Of a DNA stretch of 64,000 nucleotides, positions 25,195-35,200 are shown in pieces (positions within the stretch are counted from its first letter, which is position 1; every line of letters begins with the position of its first letter). Made by a program: the position numbers and the translations under genes. The notes beneath the pieces were generated by a model. It ran no database searches and was not told the DNA's origin. It saw only the letters and a program-made list of their open reading frames with translations. This DNA comes from Catellatospora paridis (GTDB lineage: Bacteria > Actinomycetota > Actinomycetes > Mycobacteriales > Micromonosporaceae). Where the stretch lies: assembly GCF_009720365.1 (NCBI RefSeq), contig NZ_ML769312.1, forward strand, positions 1 to 64,000, in the 5' to 3' direction.

Positions 25195-26226
25195 TCACGC
25201 GGCGAGCAGTGCCGCGTTCGCCCGGTGCAGGGCCACCCCGTCCACGTGGGGATGCCGGAATCCGTTCGCGCGGATCCAGGCCGCGAACTCCGGGTCGGGG
25301 GCCAGCCGGTGCCGGTCCAGGTAGTACGCGGTCGCCTCGGTCCAGATCCAGCGGCCGTCGGTGCGGAACGTCATCGGCACCACGTCGCCGTGCTGCGGGT
25401 CGACGGCGTCGACCATCAGCGATCCGGTCGCGAGCAGGGCGACGCCGCCGGTCAGGTATGCCAGCAGTCGGGCGCGTTCGGCGTCGTCGAGCACCAGGGG
25501 ATGCGCCGGATCGAAGTAGGGCCCGGTGGCCGGATCGGCGCCGTCGTACACCCGGGCGAGGGCGATCGGCTCGGCGGCGCTCGCCGACCAGAGCAGCGCT
25601 CCGTAGGCCCGGGCATGGCGCTGGAACGGAGGCAGCGTCATGCCGTCGGCGTAGGTCTCCACCAGCGGATCGGACTCGCCGGCGGCCGCGAGTGCGTCCT
25701 GCACGGCCAGTGTGGCCTGGGGGAGTGCGGTCGGCGAGCCGGCGGTCAGCTCGACGACGTACACCCGTTTGGGCCGGGCCCACGGTGTGGCGGCCGTGGG
25801 GTATCGCCACGTCCGCCACAGGCCGGCGGTCCGGGGCAGTGACGCGGCTGCGGTCTTGGCGGTGTGGTCCAGCGCGTCGAGTTCGCGGATCTCGTCGTGC
25901 GGGTCGCCGGGGACGCAGAGGTCCATGGTCTGCGGCACCCGGTCGCCGTGTGCGGCCAGCAGCCACGGGCCGACCGGGGCCAGCCCGTACGGCGGCAGGA
26001 CCTCGTCGGCGAGGTGACCGGACGCGGTGTCCCCGAGCAGTGCGGCGGCGTCGGCGGGCAGCGCCGGTTCCCAGGCGGAGACCCAGGCGCCGACCTGTCG
26101 GGCGAGTTCGTCGTGACGTTCGTGGGCGAGCAGGCTGCGGGCCTCGACCAGCGGCCCGTCGGGGATCCGGCCGGACAGCAGCAGCAGTAGGCGGTGCCAC
26201 GCCGCCGGGTCGGCTTCGGTGGGCAA
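25195..26226 (-). CDS. Hypothetical partner encoded directly downstream of giant protein 1
   Basis: A 343-residue soluble protein. The start is TTG 26226 because GGAG lies seven bases upstream, inside the 18-base gap after the giant gene. I do not recognise the family. Visible parts: helical N-terminus; a central KRVYVVELTAGSPTALPQAT strand region; and a C-terminal module PMTFRTDGRWIWTEATAYYL, DRHRLAPDPEFAAWIRANGF of a kind found in actinobacterial proteins beside secreted polymorphic proteins. Same-strand tight linkage to a large type VII cargo candidate makes an immunity, chaperone or accessory role plausible; that is inference. Confidence 0.6.
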   Translation of the reverse strand: MPTEADPAAWHRLLLLLSGRIPDGPLVEARSLLAHERHDELARQVGAWVSAWEPALPADAAALLGDTASGHLADEVLPPYGLAPVGPWLLAAHGDRVPQTMDLCVPGDPHDEIRELDALDHTAKTAAASLPRTAGLWRTWRYPTAATPWARPKRVYVVELTAGSPTALPQATLAVQDALAAAGESDPLVETYADGMTLPPFQRHARAYGALLWSASAAEPIALARVYDGADPATGPYFDPAHPLVLDDAERARLLAYLTGGVALLATGSLMVDAVDPQHGDVVPMTFRTDGRWIWTEATAYYLDRHRLAPDPEFAAWIRANGFRHPHVDGVALHRANAALLAA

Positions 26227-26244
26227 GGTTGTCTCCGTTCGATT

Positions 26245-29200
26245 TCAGCGGGCCAGTGGGGCCAGCAGCCGGTTCAGGTCGGTCAGGGCGCGCTGCCAGG
26301 CGGCGAGCGCGGTGCGGCGGCGGTCACCGCGGTGGCGTTCGGCGGCGGCGAGGAAGTCCCGTTGCGCTTGTTCGAGGCGGCGCGTGATCTCCGCGAGTGT
26401 CCGGCGTGCCTGGTCGAGGGCGTCCAGCGTGGTGCTGAGCGCCGGGGCGGGCTGCCCGTCGACCAGTGCCCGCGCCTGCCGGTCGAGGGTGTCGGCGGCC
26501 CGGCTCAGGGCGAGGACGGCCTGGTTGCGCTGGGCGATGCTGCCGGGCGCCTGTCCCGTCCAGCCGGGCACGTTCCGTACGGCCGTGGTGAGTGCGGCGG
26601 CCGCGGTCTCGACGTGTCGGCGTGCGCCGGCCACGGCGGCGAGTGCGGAGTTGACGGCGTCGACGTCGAGGTTCGCGGCGGTGAGGGCGTCGTGCAGTTG
26701 CCGCCAGGCGGTGTCGCGTTCGGCCAGCCTGTCGGCGAGTTGGTCGGCGACCCGGTCGAGGCCCGCGGTGGTGGTGCCGGCGGTGGTCAGCCGGGAGCCG
26801 CCCAGGTTTGCGGCGTCGTAGTCGCGGATGCGGTCGCGCAGCCCGTCGAGTGTCGTGCCGACCTCGGTGCGGGCGGTGTCGTGACCCGGGGCGGCGGTGG
26901 TGAACGCGGTGACCTGAGCTGCCCAGGCGGCGGATGCCTGGTTGACGGTGTCCCGCTGTTCGGCCTGTGCGCCGTTGAGGCCGTCGCGCCGGGCGGTCGC
27001 CGCGTCGAGGTTCTCCTGGGTGCGCTGGTAGGCGTCCCGGCTGGCGGTGTCGGCGACGTCGAGCAGGCCGTGGTGGGCGGACAGGAGTGCGGCGGCGTCG
27101 ACGGGAGCGACTCCTGCCATCGCGGCGGCGGTCGCGGTGTGCGCGTTGGCGTGGCCGAGCGCGGCGGCGTCGGCGGCACGGCGCTGGACAGCCAGGTCGG
27201 TGGCGGTCGCCATGAACCTGTCCGCCTCCGCCTGTGCGGTGCCGGCCTCGGTGATCAGGTCGGTGGCGCGCTGCGCCGGTGGGGTGCCGGGTGGGTGCCC
27301 GGCGTTGACCGCCGCGGTCACGGAATCGACCGCGGCCGTGGCGGCCTGCTGGTAGGCGGCCAACTGGCGCTGGATGCCCGCGACGGCGCCCTGATGACCG
27401 GCGAGGGTCTGGCTGTGCCCGCGGGCCTGGTCGCGCAGTGCGGCCAGGTTGTCGACGGCCGCCTGGGCGGTGTCTCGCAGCCTGCGCAGGGCCGCGTTGG
27501 CGGGCTGGTCGGGGTCCAGTCGCGCGGCGGCGTCGCGGACGGCCTGCAGCCGGGCGGAGGTGGCCTGCGGTGCGAGCGCGGCGACGGCGGTGTCCCAGTC
27601 CTGGCGGCGTCGGCGCATCTCGGCGGCGTAGGCGGCGATCGCGGTGTCGGCGACGTCGCGCGGAGTGGGCTGGCCGGGTGCGGGTGCGGTGAGCCAGTCG
27701 CGTACGGCGGCGGCGGTCGCGGCGGCGGCGGTGGCGAGCTGGCGGGGGGTACGCCCGCCGGCCCGGCCGGGGTGATCGAGGTCCGCGGCGGCCCGGTGGC
27801 GGGCGTCGAGGTGGTCGCGGTCGGTCCATGCCGCGGCGGGGACGAGCCGGCCGGTGCCCGCTGGGGGGTTCGGCCGGTGGACCATCGCCTGCCGGGCCAG
27901 GTCCGGGTCGAGGTGGGCCAGCACGTGGTCGGTGGCGTCGCGCAGGGCCTGGGTGTCTGCCTGCACCCGCAGCACGGGGCCGGCGGGGACGGCCGGGGCG
28001 TCGTGCGCGGTGCGGATGTCGGCGGCGGGCTCGGCCGCGGGGCGGATCCACAGGCCCGAGGCGGTCGCCTCGACCAGGACGCCGGGGTGTGCCGACAGTG
28101 CGAACACGGTGGGGTTGCCCGGCACCGGGGTGAGGCCGTGGCCGGGCCGCGTCCAGGCGCCGACCGGGCGCACGCTCGTCGGCGCGGTCGTGACAGGTCC
28201 GTTGTGGTGGGGCGTGTGGCGGATCTCCTCGACGAGGGCCGGCCAGCCGGGGTCGCGTGCCCGGTCGGCTCCGGCGGGGACGGTCACGCCCGGGTTCGGG
28301 GCGAGGGCACGTACACCGTTGGCCACGACGACCGGCACGCCGGTCGCGGCCGCCAGGGTCGCCGCCTGCGCGGGGGTATGGCCGTCCGCGCGGATCGCCG
28401 GCGGCCGCGACGGGGTCGCAAGCGCGGTCACGAACGCGGCTGCCTGCGCGTCGGTCACCCCGGCGTCGACGACCAGGACCGCGCCGGAGTCCGAGGGCAG
28501 GGCGGTGATGTCCCCGACCGGCGCCCCGGCACCCGGCGCCAGGTGCAGTTGTCCGTTGACGACCGCCAGGTGGGTGCCGGGGTCGACGGCGACGCCGGTG
28601 AGGTCCGCGGGGTCGCCGAGGCGTTCACGCCAGCCGAACATGCCCATCGCTTCGACGTCGCCGGCCCACAGACGCAGCTGGGCGCCCCAGTCGACGACCA
28701 CCGACGCCGGGGCCACCGGCAGCCGCCCCTCGACCACGGGCAGGCGGCCGTCGATCCGGTCGGGTTCGACGTAGAGGGCCAGGTCGACGCCGTACACCCA
28801 GGATCGGTTCTTTTGTTTGATCTTCGTGCCGCCGCTGAGGCCGTCACCGGACGAGGCGCTGTCGCGGCCGCCGGAACCGGGTGCGATGTCGCCCAGCAGC
28901 TCGTTGGGCTGCCAGTCGAACGCCCGCCGGGCGGCGTCGGTGTCGGGCTGGCCGCCGACGACCGCACCGCCGCGCACCCCGGCGGCGCCGGCGTTGACGT
29001 CCAGGCCCGACGAGCCGGACTCGCGTTCGATCTCGCCGACCTCGTGCTGCGCCTCCTGCTCCACCGTGGTGCTGGTGGACAGCAGCAGCGGTCTGCCGTG
29101 CAGCCGTGCGGTGACCCGGAAACCGCCGAGCCGGACGACGAGCCCGGAGTCGTCGAACAGGTCACCCGAACGCAGCTCGCCGTCGAGCATGGTGCGCACC

Positions 29201-32200
29201 CGCGGCAGCATCGTCTCACCGCCCGTGATGCGGTCCAGGACAAGATCGGTGACATAGTCGGTAAGCAGGCGCGGCGTGCGGGCTCCGGCCGGGGTGAACG
29301 CCCGCGTGACCGCGTCGCGCAGCGCCGCGCCCGCGACCACCCCCTCCAGCGAGTACGAGGTCCCGGGCGGCAGGGCCCAGGCCGCTGTGGTGCCGTCCCC
29401 GCCGGGTGTGTGCGTCAGCGCGGGCGCGGTGTCGTGGCCGGGTGTGGCCTGGCCGATGGTGCCGAGCCTGCCGCCGAGCTCCGGGGGACGGTCGGTCGAG
29501 GTGACCGGCACGGCGAGGGTGACCGCGTTGTGCTGCACGACCGGGGTGCCGGGCCAAACCTGGCGGCGTACGCGTTCGAGCAGATGCGTCGCGGCACCGA
29601 CCGCGACCGTGGCCACGCCCAGTTTCGTCGAGACGCGCTGGCGGGTGACGGTCACCGTGTACGCATGGTCGGCGTCGACGCCGGTCAGCGGGCCGGACTT
29701 CTCCACGTAGCCGGAGGTGTTGCGGCTGGCGGCCTTCAGCCGTGACCAGTGGCGCACCTTGTTGACGGCCGCGGTCAGGCCCACCGGCAGCGACTGCAGG
29801 CCGGTGCTGGTGCCTTCGCCGGTGGTGAGCCGGGTGCCGCCGCCGTAGAAGGCGGGCACGCTCAGCCCGGTCACCCGCTGGCGGAACCGCTGCCACCTGG
29901 TGCCGGTGGCCGCGGAACTGAACAGCGACGCGCGCAGCGCGCCGGGGACCTGTTCGGCGGCCGGGCGGTGGTTGCTCGCGGCCGCCTGGACCACGACCTT
30001 GACCTCGTCGCGGTACAGCACGCCGTCGATGGTGAACGTGTCCGACACACCCGCGTCGTAGAGGCCGTCGATGGCCGGTTTGAGCCGCTGCAGGGTGATG
30101 AGATCCGCCGCCACGTCGGCAGCCCGCTCGCGGATACGCGCCGGCACGTCCTGGGGCAGCGAGTCGGCGAACCGGTCGCGCAGCGACGGCTGCGGCGGGG
30201 TGCCGGGCGGGGAGTTCGGAGGTGGCGGCACCGGGTCGTGCGGCGGCACCGCCCGGTGCACCACACCCAGCCCCAGCATCCGGCGCAGGAACGGCGGCAT
30301 CCGGGTCGCCGCCGGCGCCGCTGCGGGCGCGGCCGGTGCGGGCTGCTGGTTCGCGACCGCCACCAGCCGGGCCGCTTCGGCCTCGGTCACCAGGAACAGC
30401 AACGAGTCCGGCGCGGTGACGCGCACGGTCACGTCAGGGGTGTGCGACGAGGCGATGACGTTCCGCGCGGACAGGCCGCCGGTGAACGTGACGACCAGGT
30501 CGGCGAGCATCGCGGTGCTGACCTCGTTCTCCACCACCTCGCGGCGGGCGATGCCGTGCACGTTCTCGGTCTCGTTGCGCTCGCCCGTGCGGCTGCTGTG
30601 ACCGACCTGCGGCATGGCGGTGACCCGGTGCACGCCGCGGGGGTCGGTGGTGCTGCTGGGGGCTGCCTCACTGTTCATCTGCACGGCGGCGGTGACGTCC
30701 CAGCCGCTCTCCCCGCGGCGGCCTGATTCGGTCTTGTCGGTGAGCTCCGCGGAGTCGTAGATGCTGTAGCCGGTGTTGGCGGTCAGCGCGCGCCGGGGGT
30801 TGGCCAGCTGCACGGTCATGGTGAGGTCGCCGACCATGTCGGTGAAGGTGCCGCCGCGCAGTACGGTCGCAGGGCCGCCGCCTCGTTCGTACACGTCGAG
30901 CGCGGAGCGGATCGCGTCCGGGGTGAGCCGGTTGCGGACGGCCAGCTCGGCGGGCGAGCCCGGCTCGGTCACCGCCGTGGACTCGTAGGTGTAGGTCTGC
31001 CCGCTGGTCGACCGCACACCCGCGGTGCTGCGCCAGCCGCTCCACAGCCGGCCGACGCGGCCGCGTGCCGAGCGCGGTCCGGGTCCCGGCTGCTCGCGGG
31101 TGATGGCCTCGCCGAGGGCGATGTCCGCGGCGGTGAACAGGGCGTCGCCGGCGACGTGCGCGTCGAGGAACTGGTGCGGGCCCTGAATGCTGACCGTCCC
31201 CGGGTGCGGTGCGGCCGCGGTGTCGACGATCTCCACCCGGGGCGGGGTGCCGGCCGGTGCGAGTGGATGCACCTGGTCGAATTCGGGCAGCCCGGCCCGG
31301 AACCCGTTGGTCACGGTCAGTGCGGGGCCGGGCACGGTGACCTGGTGGAATCTTCCCGGTACGGGGTTGGCGACGGCGTTGAGGGTGCGTGGCCGGTCGG
31401 CGTACTCGGCGCGTACCGAGAACGCCAGGTCGGCGCTGTGCGCGCGCAGCGGGCGGTCGACCTTGGTCAGGTGGCCGGTGGCGGGGGCGGTGCCGCCGGA
31501 CAGCGACCGCTGGTGCCGCCACGACATGACGGCCCCGAACCGGATGAAGAACGCCCGGACCTTGCTGGCGGCGGTGCTCGCCCGGCCGGTGCTCATGCCC
31601 AGCTGCGCCTGCGCTCCGGCGCGCGCGCCGAGGCTGACCGAGCGTCCGTCGGTGTGTGCCTGGCCGGCCCGGGTCGTCTCCTCGATCTGCGTGCCGGGGA
31701 TGAGGGCGTTGTCGGCGGTGAGCGGTGAGGTGAGCGCGGCGCTGATCACGATGGAGACGTGCTGCGAGGCCCGCATGGTGTCGTGGACGATGTCGGAGGG
31801 CCGTTCCAGCGATACCCGGATCCCGGACTCCAGCAGGGTGCGCCAGTTGCCGCGCAGGTGGGACTGGGTGACGGCGTTCTGCAGTGCCTGTAGGTTGCGC
31901 AGCCGGGCCCGGTCGGGTGTGCCGCCCTGGCGTGGCAGCAGATCGGGATCGACCGCGTTGACCGTGGCGACGACCCGGTCCCACAGCCTGGTGCCGTTGT
32001 CGGCGGTGGTGCGGATGTCGCGTACGTCGGGCAGCGCCATCGGCTGCCAGTTGCCGACGACCGGGGGCAGCGGCGAGGCGGGTGCGGTCGCCTGCGCGGG
32101 CACCGGTGTGGGCACGGGCGCGCCCGGGTAGCCCAGGCGGTGGGCGTCCAGCGGGGTCACCCACAGGTAGACGTGCGCCGGGCCGGTGCCGATCTGCCGG

Positions 32201-35200
32201 GCGGGCGAGGCGTCGTGGCCGACGTGGTCGTGCGCGTACACGGTCAGCGGGACGCGGTAGAGCAACATGTCTCCGGTGACCTTGCTCTTGGCCTCGATCT
32301 GCGTGGAGAACTCCGTCGAGCTGCTGGAGCCCGAGCCGCGCTCCACGCCGAGGATGCCGGACGCCGCGAAGGTGCCGAAGTGGAGCGGGTCGGCGATGTC
32401 CTCCCCGAACGAGACGCCCACACCGACGGTGCCCTGCAGCCGTACCGTGGTGTCGTGGCTGGTGGAGCTGCTGCCGGAGGCGCCGGCCCGGATCGCGGAC
32501 TCGGCACGTCCGGGCAGGGTCAGCGGGTTGAACATGAGCACCGGCGTGCCGGCCACGGCAGTCAGGGTCGTGAAACCGCGCTGCGTGGCCGTGAACGGCC
32601 GCTGCCAGGCCGGGGTGTCCTCGCCCCGCCGAGATGTGATCTTGTCGGTGGTCAGGCCGGTGGTGGCCGGAGCGCCCGCGTTGGTGGGCGCGACCTGGCC
32701 GGGCGGCACGATCAGGCCGTGGCGGTTCAGACCCAGCGTTTGCGCGTCGGTCAGTTCGGCCAGCGCGGCACGGTGGTCGCTGCCGGGCTTGCGGAAGCCG
32801 GGCGGGATCTGGCCGTGATTGACGAGCGAATCGAACAGGTCGCCGGGCACCGACGTCGTCTCCAGCACCGCGTTGGGCGGCAGCAGCCAGCCCCGCTGCG
32901 GCGACTGCGGCTGCTGGTTGCCCGGCGCGGGCGCCGCGGGCAGGGCCGTCATGGCGTTCAGCGCGGAGACGGTCACCTCCAGGTGGCCGCCCGGCAGCGT
33001 TTGGGTGCCGTGGCCGCGCCGGGTGACCTCCACGGTCACCGCCGCCGTGGTCTGCCAGGCCTGTGCCTGGGTCGCCGCGGTGCCGGCAGCGGGCTGCGTG
33101 ATCTCCTCGTTGGTGCGCAGCCGCGTTTGCGCGGACTGGCTCAGCACGGTGGTGCTGGTGCCCTGCACCGACACCGAGCCGAGTGGGACCGCCCGCACGG
33201 CCGGGATCGGCACGTCGGACATGCCCACCGCCGAGTAGCCGAGCGCGGCGGTGAGGCTGCCCGCGCTGCTCTCGCTGCGGGTGTTGTCGACGGCGGTGCG
33301 CTGCGGGGTACGCCGGTCGGGACTGGTGCCCGAGGACACCTGCGCGGCTGAGGCGTCCGAACCGCGCAGCGGAGCCGCCCGGGACTGCGCTCCCGCCACC
33401 GCGGTCAGGCGTACCTCGATCGCGTCGCGGCCCTTGCCCAGGGTGACGCGCAACCCCGAGCCGTCGAACAGGGACCTGCCGCGTCCGGTGAGTTCGGTGT
33501 CGGGCAGCTGGGCGTTGACGGCGTCGGTGAGCTGCTGCTGGTTCCAGCCGCGCGGTGCGAGCGCGGTCAGTTGGGCCACGATGTGCGCCCGCAGCGCACC
33601 GTTGGTGTCGACGACGTCGTGGATCGGCACGTTCTGCCCGCCGATGATGCCCGGTTCCCGCAGCAGTGCCGGGGTGTTGCGCGCGGGCCCGAAGGTGCCG
33701 GCGGGGGAGACCCACTGGTGCCAGCTGATCGCACCGGCGGGCTGCGGGCTGGACTGCCGGGGCAGGAGCGCGGCGTCGTCGGTCACGTCGACGGCGTCGG
33801 CGGTGGCCGGATCGAGGGTGGCGCCGAGGTTCTCGGTGCGCAGACCGCCCGCACCGTCGGGGGCGTGCCGCACGAAACGCCCGTCGGGAGTGCCGTCCGG
33901 GTTCAGGCGCGGCCGCAGCCGGCCGGACGGGTCCACGGTCGCGGCGATCGCCCGCGCCCACGACGGCGCGCCGGGACCGACGGCGGTCCACACGGGCGTC
34001 GTCGCACCGACCACCGGACGGTCCAGCGCCACGGCCAGCGACCCGGCGAGGGTGCCGGCGGTGGGCGTGGTGTTGCAGCTGATCAGCTCGACGGTGCCGC
34101 GCAGTGTGCCCGGTGGCAGCGCGGACAGCACCTGCGCGAACTGCTGCGGCGTGAGCTGGCTGTTGCCGACGCGGACCAGGCCGTGCTGGGCGTGCACGAT
34201 CACCCGGGTCGAACCCGGGCCCGTCGGGACCCATCGTGCGGCGGCCACGTCGGCACCGCCGTACGGTCCGGGGAACAGCACCTTGCCGTCGTCCGTCACG
34301 GCGAGTGCGGCCAGTGCAGCTGCTGTCTGCGCCGTCAGCGGCGTCTGGTCGATGACCGTGTCCAGGGCGGTCGTGCTGTCCCGGGCCGTCATGGCGTCGG
34401 CGGCGGGTGCGGGGGTGGCGGTCATGGACGCGCCGACGGTGTCGGCGGTTGTCACCTGGTCCGCGCGCAGCGGCACGTGCAGCACATTGTCGTCGGCCGT
34501 GGCGAAGTAGAGTCCGAACAGGTCGGCACGCATCAGTGAGGCGCCCGGGCGGCCCGTGCCCGGCATCGACGGCGGCAGGGTCTGCCAGCGGCCGTCGGTG
34601 GTGACCAGTACGCGTTCGGCCGGGTGGGCGAAGCCGCCGGGAACCGTGTGCCAGCCCGCGGAGGGCACCGGCCGGTCGCGTACGACGACCATGCGATCGC
34701 CGCCGCCCGGCTTGGCGTCCCCGGTAGTGGGGCTGCCGCCTAGCGCGGCGGGGTGCGGCACGACGTCGCGGCCCGGTGCCTCGGCGTGCTGCGCGTCGTC
34801 GGGTAGGGCCGTGGCCGACGTGGACGTGTCGGGTTCGGTGAAGACGGCCGGTGCGTGGGCCGGTGGCGTCGTGTCCGTGTCCGTGTCCGTGTCCGTGTCT
34901 GTGGCCGACGTGGACGTGTCGGGTTCGGCGAAGACGGCCGGTGCATGGGCCGGTGGCGTCGCGTCGGTGGCCGCAACGAGCGGGGTCGGCGGTGTGCCGG
35001 CAGACGTCGGCGATGCCTGCGACGGTGTGCCGGCAGACGTCGGCGGCGTCGGCGGCGGCGTGGGCGGGCTGTTGACGGTGATACCGCTGGTCAGTGGCGA
35101 GGCCGGCGCGGAGCCCGGGCGCGTCGCGGAGGATTGTGGTTGGGCGCCCGGGCCCGGCCGGGCCTGCGGCGGGGTGTGCTCGCCGACCGTGCCCGCGCCG

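Noticed and set aside
26245-28000. C-terminal nuclease or NAD-glycohydrolase toxin in giant 1
   Set aside because: I looked for HNH, TNT, ADP-ribosyltransferase and deaminase signatures in the last 600 residues and saw only Ala-rich coiled-coil sequence.
26194-29745. 1183-residue plus-strand open frame across the 3' end of giant gene 1
   Set aside because: It is antisense to a convincing 3395-residue gene. It is rich in Gly/Val/Arg, has no recognisable domain, and fits the long antisense frames expected in very GC-rich DNA.
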